Shown piece after piece: positions 1 through 9,900 of a DNA stretch of 64,000 nt. The translations under genes were made by a program, and so were the position numbers. The notes beneath the pieces were generated by a model. That model saw only the letters and a program-made list of their open reading frames with translations, was not told the DNA's origin and did not search any database. Origin of the DNA: Pachyseris speciosa (Eukaryota > Cnidaria > Anthozoa > Scleractinia > Pachyseridae); NCBI GenBank assembly GCA_016490735.1, contig JAEMWC010001103.1:182501-246500 (forward strand), given 5' to 3'. The stretch's first letter is position 1. Every line of letters begins with the position of its first letter.

Positions 1-718
1 ATTTAGGGGGTGTAGAATTTCTGCCGTATCAGATCATTTAAGGGGGTGCAGAATTTCTGCAGCATCTGATCATTTAGCGGGGTGCAGAATTTCTGCGGCA
101 TCTGATCATTTAGAGGGGTGCAGAATTTCTGCGGCATCTGATCATTTAGGAGGTGCAGAATTTCTGCAGCATCTGATTATTTAGGGGGTGCAGAATTTCT
201 GCGGTATCAGATCATTTAGGGGAAGCAGAATTTCTGCAGCATCTGATCATTTAGGGGTGCAGAATTTCTGCGGCATCGGATCATTTAGGGGGGTGCAGAA
301 TTTCTGCGGCATCGGATCATTTAGAGGTGCAGAATTTCTGCGGCATCGGATCATTTAGGGGGGGTGCAGAATTTCTGCGGCATCTGATCATTTAGGGGGT
401 GCAGAATTTCTGCAGCATCTGATCATTTAGGGGGGTGCAGAATTTCTGTGGCATCTGATCATTTAGGAGGCTGCATAATTTCTGCGGCAACTGATCATTT
501 AGGTGGGTGCAGAATTTCTGCAGCATCTGATCATTTAGGGGGGTGCAGAATTTCTGTGGCATCTGATCATTTAGGAGGCTGCATAATTTCTGCGGCAACT
601 GATCATTTAGGTGGGTGCAGAATTTCTGCAGCATCTGATCATTTAGGGAGGTACAGAATTTCTGTGGCATCTGATCATTTAGGAGGCTGCAGAATATCTG
701 CGGCATCTGATCATGTAA
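1..718. repeat. 35-37 bp minisatellite array
   Basis: About twenty head-to-tail units run from the window edge to about 718. Each unit contains the near-palindrome GCAGAA-T-TTCTGC followed by TGATCATTTAG and a G-run of variable length (2-7 G), which accounts for most of the length variation. ORFs are open on both strands here, but they only translate the repeat. The array continues beyond the left edge. Confidence 0.95.
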
Positions 719-1469
719 TTTCACTTGCTATAAGGTAAGGAGTTAAGGCGATTATTTCCTGGAAAAAATTTGACAGAAGATAGTATAAAGCATTTAACTG
801 ATATTTATATTCCTGGCATTATTTCATGAAAACAACGGAAAACAATTCCGTAAGGACTAGCTCAAAATGAAATGGAACATCAGTTGAATTGACTACAGCC
901 ATCGACTTCAAAATAAAAATATACAATAAAGTACTCCACTCATGTAATTATATAAATGTCTTCTCTACCTAAAATAAAAATTCTGGCTTTGTTCCTTAAC
1001 TTCTTTCTGACCCACTTAAAGTTCATAAATTACGCAATTCACTTTCAGCTTGACATAATGTGGGGAGTTCCTTGATGTCGTCTGCGAGAGGTTTCGTTCT
1101 CGATACCCGGATTAACTCCGCCAGAAATCTGTTACGGAACATATTTTAGATACCACGCACACAGCAGAATTTTTTCGTTAACGGCTTTATTCTGGAGGCG
1201 AGCAACTAGCTTCTCAGGAAAAAGTGTTTACAGCGTCAGTGTTGATGGTGAAATACACAGAGATGTACCCGAGCTGGCTATGTGATCAACTCACCAGCGT
1301 AGTAGATCTGGTCTATATTAAGTGCGTTCAGCGTATTACAAGCAGTGCTATTTATGCCAAACGTTTAAGTTAATTGATTTTTACCTATGATAAATATTAT
1401 TGTTATGCGAAAACAAGGTTTCTTCAGCTGCCACGTGTCGGAAAAGTAAAAGAATATGAAATTAGTTAG
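719..1469. other. AT-rich spacer, nothing recognised
   Basis: I find no convincing exon, RNA or repeat between the minisatellite and the 12 bp target duplication at 1470. Confidence 0.5.
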
Positions 1470-1479
1470 GATTTCTTTG

Positions 1480-1539
1480 TTTTGAACCCACGACCCTCCG
1501 CGATCTAGACGGACGCTCTAACCACTGAGCTACTGGAGA
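1480..1539 (-). pseudogene. tRNA-like fragment, 3' truncated
   Basis: It matches the copies at 1812 and 2305 from the T-loop back to the 5' acceptor strand. The 3' acceptor strand is missing because the copy starts at the insertion boundary. The B-box core GGGTTCAAA is retained. Confidence 0.7.
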
Positions 1540-1811
1540 CTCTATGGTGAGCAAGGGTGAAATGTGGGCTTTTGACTGGAACCGCATCTCGTGGTCACAC
1601 AGCCAAATGATGACTAGCACATATGACTCATAACTACATCACGTAGTCACATTAAGGCATATCATGGCGCATATGACTCATAACTGCATCACGCAGTCAC
1701 ATTAAGGCATATCGACGATGCAACCAACCAAACCTCCAAAGTGAGTGAATTAAGAAATACAACATGATAGAAATGCATATAACATCAAATGGAAACTCGG
1801 AAAAAAATCCG

Positions 1812-1884
1812 AGTTCCAGATGGGATTTGAACCCACGACCCTCCGCGATCTAGACGGACGCTCTAACCACTGAGCTACTGGAGA
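1812..1884 (-). pseudogene. tRNA-like sequence, anticodon-position AGA
   Basis: The cloverleaf can be drawn: D stem GCTC/GAGC, anticodon stem TCCGT/GCGGA with loop CTAGATC, T stem GTGGG/CCCAT. The anticodon position reads AGA (Ser), but the variable loop is only five bases, which does not fit tRNA-Ser. The first two acceptor pairs mismatch and position 37 is T. It is more likely a tRNA-derived repeat head than a working gene. Confidence 0.65.
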
Positions 1885-2304
1885 CTCTATGGTGAGCAAG
1901 GGTGAAATGTGGGCTTTTGACTGGAACCGCATCACGCGGTCACACAGCCAAATGATGACTAGCACATATGACTCATAACTACATCACGTAGTCACATTAA
2001 GGCATATCATGGCGCATATGACTCATAACTGCATCACGCAGTCACATTAAGGCATATCGACGATGCAACCAACCAAACCTCCAAAGTGAGTGAATTAAGA
2101 AATACAACATGATAGAAATGCATATAACATCAAATGGAAACTCGGAAAAAAATCCGAGTAATATGAGTCATATGCGCCATGATATGCCTTAATGTGACTA
2201 CGTGATGTAGTTATGAGTCATATGTGCTAGTCATCATTTGGCTGTGTGACCGCGTGATGCGGTTCCAGTCAAAAGCCCACATTTCACCCTTGCTCACCAT
2301 AGAG

Positions 2305-2377
2305 TCTCCAGTAGCTCAGTGGTTAGAGCGTCCGTCTAGATCGCGGAGGGTCGTGGGTTCAAATCCCATCTGGAACT
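2305..2377 (+). pseudogene. tRNA-like sequence, inverted copy
   Basis: This is the same 73-base unit as the copy at 1812-1884 in opposite orientation, with the same defects (two unpaired acceptor positions, short variable loop, T at 37). Internal A- and B-box-like sequences (TAGCTCAGTGG and GGGTTCAAATCC) remain, so RNA polymerase III transcription is possible but unproven. Confidence 0.65.
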
Positions 2378-2513
2378 CGGATTTTTTTCCGAGTTTCCAT
2401 TTGATGTTATATGCATTTCTATCATGTTGTATTTCTTAATTCACTCACTTTGGAGATTTCTTTGTTCGTGACAATTTTTTAAACAAAAACTAGTGAGCAG
2501 CACACAGCAACAG

Positions 2514-2588
2514 ATCTTGTCAATTTTTTTAATATTATCCGACCGGTTTCGTCTGATCAGACAGACTTCATCAGGGATTTAACAAGAT
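2514..2588 (-). ncRNA. hammerhead-ribozyme-like motif, mirrored copy
   Basis: This is the left-arm mirror image of the motif at 2911-2985 (core at about 2568-2574, GGAT/ATCC stem at 2537-2540). A transcript crossing the palindrome centre would carry one sense motif and one antisense motif. Confidence 0.45.
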
Positions 2589-2910
2589 TACAAATTCAAC
2601 TACTTTTATACTAAACATTTACAGTATAAAGCACGTTCAGAGTAGGGTGTGAACAGCAAAAAACACCCACAAACAAATACGCACAGGATACAACGTAAAT
2701 CCTGCGTTACAAAATGTGCAATAGTTAATTTTGGGGGTCACGATTTAACGTTAAATCGTGACCCCCAAAATTAACTATTGCACATTTTGTAACGCAGGAT
2801 TTACGTTGTATCCTGTGCGTATTTGTTTGTGGGTGTTTTTTGCTGTTCACACCCTACTCTGAACGTGCTTTATACTGTAAATGTTTAGTATAAAAGTAGT
2901 TCAATTTGTA

Positions 2911-2985
2911 ATCTTGTTAAATCCCTGATGAAGTCTGTCTGATCAGACGAAACCGGTCGGATAATATTAAAAAAATTGACAAGAT
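2911..2985 (+). ncRNA. hammerhead-ribozyme-like motif
   Basis: Elements appear in hammerhead order. Core CTGATGA is at 2925-2931. Stem II is GTCTG 2933-2937 with CAGAC 2944-2948, and GAAA follows at 2949-2952. A minimal self-complementary stem III ACCGGT is at 2952-2957, and the cleavage triplet GTC at 2956-2958. Stem I pairs ATCC 2921-2924 with GGAT 2959-2962, then after an internal loop ATCTTGTTAA 2911-2920 with 2976-2985. One extra A lies between the core and stem II, so activity is uncertain. Hammerheads with very short stem III are known in Penelope-like elements and retrozymes. Confidence 0.5.
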
Positions 2986-3137
2986 CTGTTGCTGTGTGCT
3001 GCTCACTAGTTTTTGTTTAAAAATTTTTTTAAAAAACTGAAGATATCTGTTTTCAGCTCGCGCTCTGTTTTCAGATATCTGTTTTCAGCTCGCGCTCTGA
3101 AATTAGCATTTTCTTTGACGCTGATATTGCGGTAAAA

Positions 3138-3327
3138 AACAAATCGAATGTGGTTTAGCGTTGTCTATACTTTTATCGACAACGATATTCGTCATCACAG
3201 TGGTCAAAATTTGCTGTGGATTCACTCGGCTGCGCCTCGTGAGTCCACAACATTTTGACCACTGTGATGGCGAATATCGTTGTCGATAAGAGTATAGACA
3301 ACGCTAAGCCACATTCGATTTGTTAAG
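3138..3327. mobile_element. foldback MITE, copy 1
   Basis: It is a ~190 bp hairpin element. Arms begin AACAAATCGAATGTGG and run through TATCGACAACGATATTCGTC to a GTCCACAAC centre. The same family lies at 3360-3512 joined to 16426-16468, and at 16588-16834. No coding capacity. Confidence 0.8.
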
Positions 3328-3359
3328 TCGAGTATAGTCAACGCTAAACCACATTCTAT

Positions 3360-3512
3360 TTTACAAATCGAATGTGGTTTAGCGTTGTCTGTACTCTTAT
3401 CGACAACGATATTCCCCATCCCAGTGGTCAAAATGTTGTGTGGACTCACGAGGCATCGTCTCGTGAATCCACAACATTTTGACCACGGTGATGACGAATA
3501 TCGTTGTCGATA
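3360..3512. mobile_element. foldback MITE, left part of a split copy
   Basis: This copy stops at GTTGTCGATA, where the 12.9 kb element begins. Its remaining 43 bases lie at 16426-16468 (TAATAGTATAGACAACGC). Rejoined at the TA they give the continuous sequence seen in the intact copy at 3270-3300, so the large element inserted here. Confidence 0.85.
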
Positions 3513-3850
3513 CAGTACTGTGCAAAAGTAATGAGGGAGCGAATTTCGTCAAAATTCGCGCTTTGTTCTCATCGAAATTTCGCCGATTTTTCGCTCGAAA
3601 TTTCGCACATTAGACATGCGAAATTTCCTAGGATTGTGCCAAATTTCGAACAGGACATCGAAAAATCGAAGGAGCGATTTTTCGCACAAGCGAAATATTA
3701 GCGAAAATTCACGCTAAATGGAACGAAATATCAGCGAAATTTCGCAAAAATGAGCCATGCGAAATTTCGAACAAACGAAATGTCGGCGCAAATTCATGCT
3801 TAGTGGAACGAGACTAACGTGAACACGTGCCCAGTGAAATTTCGCAAAAC
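3513..3850. repeat. left subterminal CGAAATTTCG motif cluster
   Basis: Many copies of the palindrome CGAAATTTCG and half-sites (GCGAAATTTCG, CGAAATTTCGAAC) follow the left terminal repeat. The right end has an inverted counterpart. Dense subterminal motifs often act as transposase binding sites in DNA transposons; that role is inferred here. Confidence 0.8.
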
Positions 3851-4059
3851 CGATAAACTTACTTGTGATTTAGGGACTTGTTCAAATATTGTTCTTTCGC
3901 TTAGCTAACAACAACAAGTTAATGTCTAAATCCTTCAAATACAAGTACGTTCGATCTCCATTGTGTCCATTTGCGTGAAAACAGCCTAAAGGGAAAGTAA
4001 AAAAATCACACCTCAAACTCGGCGTCTCTCTTCCTCTCTTCTCACGGATGTGTCGAAAA

Positions 4060-4289
4060 CGAAGACCCAAAAACGAAGACCGAAGACCGAAGACCCACTG
4101 GTCTAAAACGAAGACCCTGTGGTCTGAAACGAAGACCCACTGGTCTAAAACGAAGACCCTGTGGTCTAAAACGAAGACCCACTGGTCTAAAACGAAGACC
4201 CACTGGTCTAAAACGAAGACCCTGTGGTCTAAAACGAAGACCCTCTGGTCTAAAACGAAGACCCTCTGGTCTAAAACGAAGACCCACCG
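4060..4289. repeat. 21 bp minisatellite, left copy
   Basis: About ten units of GAAGACCCACTGGTCTAAAAC. The array at 15236-15490 is the same repeat in reverse orientation. As 21 is a multiple of three, both strands stay open as 7-residue repeat peptides, which I regard as non-coding. Confidence 0.9.
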
Positions 4290-6240
4290 GCGTAGGTCAA
4301 AAGATGACGTATCTTTAAATTTTTGTTAAATGGACAGTCCGTACATTAGACTACGAGTTCATTTCAATGTGTCGGAGTTGAGTTATATGTCGCAGAACGA
4401 GTCAACCACGAGTCACAAGTCAACCTCGAGTCAAATTCGAGTCGTACAGAAAAAAAATTTTTTTTAGGCTTTCTCTTCAATGGGAGTCCAAAAAGCAAAC
4501 TACTGCGCACGATGACAGTCCAGTTTCGTCGGTAGGTCAAGAGCATCAAGACGTGAAGTCTTCGAACCACTTGGCAAAGTCGTTGAATAATATATGAAGT
4601 GAGACTTCATTTCCTTTCGAACTCGCCGACTTCAATTTTCAATAATTAAAACAATTGGGATGTGAATGTATCGGCGAACTGGTAGTCCTTACTTTACTCA
4701 TACAGGTACGGTAAATATTAGTCGAAAGCGGCAAATATTTGCGCTGCTATACCATTGCGAAAATGCGTCACGCAAGTCCCGTCTGTGACAGAGCCATTTG
4801 CAAAGTTCAGGGCTTTGAAGGGCTAAATGAAAACCTTTATAAGAGGAACGCAAAGTCATGTGAGTGATTTTTATAGCAGTAGATAGCAAATGCAAGCGAC
4901 GATCGATAAAGGTGAGATTTTGAAAACCGCGTTGTCTGTTGATCGAGCTATAAACATAGATTTGCGTACCCTGGGTGCCAGAGGTTATTTTTTTCGTTCG
5001 AAGGAGGGAATTTAAAAAGCTTTTAGCCTGATATTCCCGTCTGATATTTTTGAATTTTCAAACACTGGATGAAAAAGTTTTTCTTTGGCTATTATGCTCG
5101 ACTTGAACTTTGCAACCAGATGTGTGTGACAGAGATGCTCAATTACCGCCACCAAAAAATATTGAAGTTTAATCGGCGTTCGTTCGACGTCTCTTAGATT
5201 TGGAATATAAATAGCAGAAGGATAAAGGAAAAAGTTTGTTTCAGGATGAAAATTCCTGCATTTGGAAGAAAAGAGCTTTTGTAAATTATTCTCTAATATT
5301 TGCATTCCGTTAGTTTACCATCGCTGCCAATACGATTTTGACAGCTGATATGAGCACAAAAATACAACCGCAAAGGTCACGAAATAAGCTGATCGAGCGG
5401 TAATTTCAGTGCCTGATAAGACGCAATACTTTAGAGAAATAATTTTTTAGCAAGCACTCTCGGGGAAAAAGAACTTCGTGCGAAGTTTACTTGTAGATAA
5501 TGAGTTAAAAGACACAGGTGTATACTGTTTGCCTCAGTCTTGACAAAACTGCTACCATGCGGTCAAAATTTCCCTTCGCAAGTAGTTTGGATCCTGGACA
5601 CGCTCGAAATTTGTGTCCATTTATCATGTTTATAAATGTCTTTTGACGCATGATTCGCATATGGTGCGATTCGCACCCGGCCAAATTTTTCAATTTCTCG
5701 TATTTTTATGGTTATATTAAAAGGTGCAACTTGGCACACAAAGCGTGAAAACTCACCAGTCATAACAAGATCATAAAATCGCAAATTAAAGTTCTCGACT
5801 GAAACAGTCTAACAGTATTAAACAGTGATAGTGATCATAACCGGAGAACATGCAGCTCTGCGAAAACGAAAATACTGTTGTCCGTTTTTGAAGCCCTAAT
5901 TAAGTTACTTTCAACTGCCCAATAGAAGCTCTAAACAACTCTTTACAATAACCCGGCTCAAACGTTCCCTAATAATCACATTCTTGTAGCACGTGGTGAG
6001 TAAATTTGCGAGTCACGCACAATTGACCTTTGCGCCTTTATATGATAAGGACAGTATAGCAAAGTAACGAAGTCACCTTATCATAATTTGCTCATATGCA
6101 TTTGAAAAATAGAACATTGGCGATGACAAAATATACTAAATTCGTCAGCGACTAAAACGTATATTTCTATACTGCTGGAATTTAATTGCGTTGCACAGTT
6201 TGACACGTGTGGTACCGACTGAGATAAAGTAACTGCCAAG
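4290..6240. other. left-arm spacer without counterpart on the right
   Basis: AT-rich sequence with only short ORFs that match nothing I recognise. On the right arm the minisatellite lies directly beside the promoter block, so this ~2 kb is either an insertion on the left or a loss on the right. Confidence 0.5.
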
Positions 6241-6256
6241 TGTGTCGCGCGTTCAG

Positions 6257-6340
6257 GGCCCAGTTGCTCGAAGCATGGTTAGCGCTAACCGGGGTTAAAT
6301 ACCATGACGACCAATAAACAAGGACCCTGACTATAAAAGG
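6257..6340 (+). promoter_or_regulatory. putative TATA promoter of the transposase-like gene
   Basis: TATAAAAGG at 6332-6340 ends the 20-base block 6321-6340, which is identical to the reverse complement of 15175-15194. The neighbouring GTTGCTCGAAGCATGGTTA is shared too, but here a ~37 bp insert containing the palindrome GGTTAGCGCTAACC separates the two pieces. The start codon is 562 bases downstream. A YY1-like CAAGATGGCGG lies at about 6393-6403. Promoter activity is inferred. Confidence 0.5.
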
Positions 6341-6901
6341 GATAGCTCCTCCTCCCCCATCGTGTAACGCAATCGCTGCTTCCAAAGCCCATTCAAGATG
6401 GCGGACTAATCGAAGGTGAAGGCGGGAAAAACGTTTTGTAAAAGAAGACCGATATTTTTGTTTTGTTTCACTCTATTTACTGTATAAAATGTTTATAATG
6501 CCGAATAAAGACGGATAAATGAAGAAACCCTGATCCTTGCCTGTAAAACGCAAGAAATTTAGTGATCATAATTTGAATTTCGCGCTCCTAACGGCCCCTC
6601 CAATCGCGAGTTGGTGATATTGGCCCACAGACTCCGCTCCGTTTGCTTCAACTTCTTGAGCCTACAATAGTATTGACTAGAGGCTCCCATTTTTGTGACA
6701 TGCTCAAAGAGTGGTTTTCACATCCGTTTTCACGATGAAAATAGAAGTCTACGCTTGGCTCGAGTCATGGCGGAAGACGAGCTACGTCAATGGGTGTATC
6801 TCTCGACATAACTCGTCTTCCACCTTGAATTGAGCTATTTTTCGGTTGTTACGATCACGCAGTAACCGGTGTAGAGCTTCCCAATTTCTATTTGTGTTGT
6901 C

Positions 6902-9900
6902 ATGGCCGATTTTCCGTCGAAAAAAGCCAAAGTAACGACTCGAGCGCCACGAGTCCGATACACACTGGAGCTGGCGGTCGAACCTGGAATGGAAGAGCGA
7001 TTGGAAAGCTTGAAGGCGAGGGTTCAGCGTTTGAAGGAAGGTCTTCGGATTGCAAGTCGAACGCCGATGGGAAATGTCATTTTGATGGAACGACTCTTGG
7101 ACTTATTCGAAAGGTCTGAACAAAGAGGAATGGTAAGTGAAAGTCATTCCTCTTTGTTTACATCTTGCTCGTTCCCTCAGGCTTCTTATCTTGCTAGCGA
7201 TGCTGCTACGCAAACCGACGTATTCGGCTCCAATATTTTACCGTACGTTTTGTGTTATGGAGAGAATACGACGGGCTGTTTCGACGTACATACAAGAGGA
7301 AAGGCTGACGAGGATTATTTTCTTGCTTCGACTGACGCGATGCGAAACCTATTGGGCACCATGGCCAGTTACAATGGGAAGTGTCCTCTTTGTGGTTTTC
7401 TATTCGACATGGAGTCGTTCTCCTTCTTGCGGCAAGGGCATGCGGTTCGTATCAGCGTGAACTGCGTTGCTGGCCATTCGCTCAGATGGTATTCCAGTAG
7501 TATTACCGCGGGAAAGTTCACTGTTAACTTGAGGTAATGTCGTTTTTTACTTATTCTTAGTGGCAATTACTTTTCTTAGCTTTTCATAATTTATAAATGT
7601 TCAGTCACCACACAGTCTAAAATGTTCATTGTTTCTGGTTATAGGATGATACACGGTTTCACTAGTACTGGACTAACCGAGACCCAGTATGTCAATTATT
7701 CTAAAGCATCTAATATTGGCCATGTTGAAGAGAAGTACATTTCAACTGGTAAGGAATATCATACCATGGTGCTATGAAAATGCCTAACAAAAAAATTAAA
7801 GGTTACTCAGGCACCACGGAAACAAGTGGTTCTTTCAACTCTTATTTTGTGGGGACTTGTTTATTGGTCTACATGTATGAAGTGAAAGTCTCCCAGTAAA
7901 CTTTTCATGAAAATTTGGTTTCATGAGTGTTTCAACACAATATCCACCTTTACCTTCTTCCAAGTGGCATTGATTGTTTCATTTTCCTTCATTCAATTAT
8001 TGTAAAGCATCTAATATTGGCCATGTTGAGGAGAAGTACATTTCAACTGGTAAGGAATATCATACCATGGTGCTATGAAAATGCCTAACAAAAAAATTAA
8101 AGGTTACTCGGGCAGCACGGCAACAAGTGGTTCTTTCAACTCTTATTTTGTGGGGACTTGTTTATTGGTCTACATGTATGAAGTGAAAGTCTCCCAATAA
8201 ACTTTTCATGAAAATTTGGTTTCATGAGTGTTTCAACACAAGATCCACCTTTACCTTCTTCCAAGTGGCATTGATTGTTTCATTTTCCTTCATTATTTCA
8301 TGGATTTGTTCGCTTATGAAAGATTATTTAGATATTTTCATTTTTGGACAGTTGCTTTTGCATTTATAATGAACAGCAAGACAGTATTTTGTTATTATTT
8401 CCTTGGCAGTTTACTCCTCTCTAGGATACAAGAATGCGGTTGATATTTTGTATGAGGAAAAGCTGGTGGAAGCCAGGAGGGAGGCACAGCAAGATGCTAA
8501 TTATGCCGCTTTAGGAGATGTTAGTATCTTTCCTTCAGTTAAAACAGCATACTGTAATATTGAGCGTGTCAAGCATTGTGTGGTATGTTGTACTTGATGC
8601 TCAGCCATGTACAGTTATAAATGTGTCTTATCTCACCTTGACAAGTTTCCTACTTTGTATCTGACTACTTCAGGTCATTATAACAGATGCTAGACATGAC
8701 TCAAGTCGAGCTGCTCAGCATACTACTGTGTCAGCTATATCTTACAGGTAATAACATAATAGGGATATTGATCTCAAATAAACTATGATTGGTTTGTGAG
8801 TAGCTATTACTGAATGCTTTTTTAGTAATGCTAAATCCATTGTTGCCAAAATTTACACAAATTGATACATTGATGAGCCTTTGTACAGTTGGCTAAAAAT
8901 AAGGATATTTCACTGTCCCTTTCAGAAACAAAAAAGTTATTTACAGCCTCCACTGGACAAAGGAAGATATGCCTTCAGCAGCAACGCGAGAGGTCCCAAT
9001 GACCAAAGAACTGGTTCAGGCTCTTACAGCTCTTGGTTCGTGACATACCACAACTTGCTTTTGAACTAAGTTCACAAATATTATGAAAAGTGTTCAAATC
9101 TTATCAAATACTTTACAGACTGTGATCTCCAGTGAACATATTCTATATAACAATGTTGTTGGTGATGTGCTACAACCTGTTATTTGTGTATATAGCAGCT
9201 GAATTTCTTGACTTCTTGTCGAAAATATGTCATCATTGCCCTTCTACAGATTTCTCATTACATAATTATATGTATAGCTATAACAAGTGCCATGTTTATT
9301 CTTTTTTTTTTGTTGTTGTTGTTGTTGTAGATAATTTAGATTTTCATTGTTGAATTTTGTGGAATTTTTTTTGTTTTGTTTTTTACTATCTTGCAGGTCA
9401 CCGTGTTGGTGAGGTTGCCCATGATTATGTACCAGCTCTGAAGCAGTGGTTTACTACTATGGGGATCAAAAACTCATATGACAGCTGGCATGGTTTGTAA
9501 CAACCACAATCTTATTTTCTTCTTTGGTAACTGTAATGACATGTTATCAGGATTTTTTTTATCACATCATACAAAATTAATATTTTGTCTAAGCACATTC
9601 TTTGTTATTTTTCATTCAAAGGTGGTAAAGGTGCAAAGAAGGCCATCAAAAAGGTGGCAAGTGGCCTCCAAAGGGATGCAGAGAAATCCTGGTTCTCTGA
9701 ACTATCTGACAAAGGTAAAAATCTTTAAAATAAACTGTCCCATATTTGTATTATCAGCATTGGATATTAAAAATGACATGTACAAAGGTTTCCCTCTTTT
9801 CTCTTCAGTGAAATGCACAAAGACGCATTTCTATTATGCCATGAAAAACTGCAATGGAGATGCAAACGAGCTCAAGGCATACATGACCAATATCATTGAC

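Larger units (their letters stand above)
1482..2454. mobile_element. tRNA-like composite insertion with 12 bp target duplication
   Basis: The segment is flanked by the direct repeat GATTTCTTTGTT at 1470-1481 and 2455-2466, as expected for a target-primed retroposed insertion. Inside are three copies of one tRNA-like unit with its flanks. Two are head-to-tail on the minus strand. The third is inverted, so about 1741-2028 and 2161-2450 form an inverted repeat. The first copy is cut in its T arm exactly at the left target duplication. All copies carry the same tail (CATAACTACATCACGTAGTC and related). Identical 71-residue ORFs in the two arms are just tRNA sequence translated. Confidence 0.7.
2474..3027. 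repeat. spacer-less ~550 bp palindrome
   Basis: The arms 2478-2750 and 2751-3023 are almost perfect reverse complements meeting at AACGTT. I noticed one substitution (AAATTCAAC against AAATTGAAC) and a tiny indel. There is no loop. Each arm carries a hammerhead-like motif. Phrases such as CTGATGAAGTCTG..CAGACGAAACC resemble parts of Penelope-like retroelements, so this may be a head-to-head pair of such ends or a foldback element. Confidence 0.9.

Noticed and set aside
1..718. CRISPR-like repeat array
   Set aside because: Units are head-to-tail with no unique spacers, and the genome is eukaryotic.
1812..2377. Functional tRNA-Ser(AGA) genes
   Set aside because: Short variable loop, mismatched acceptor pairs and U37 argue against a working tRNA.
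1750..2439. Identical 71-residue ORFs in both arms
   Set aside because: Both translate the tRNA-like unit; no initiation context or homology.
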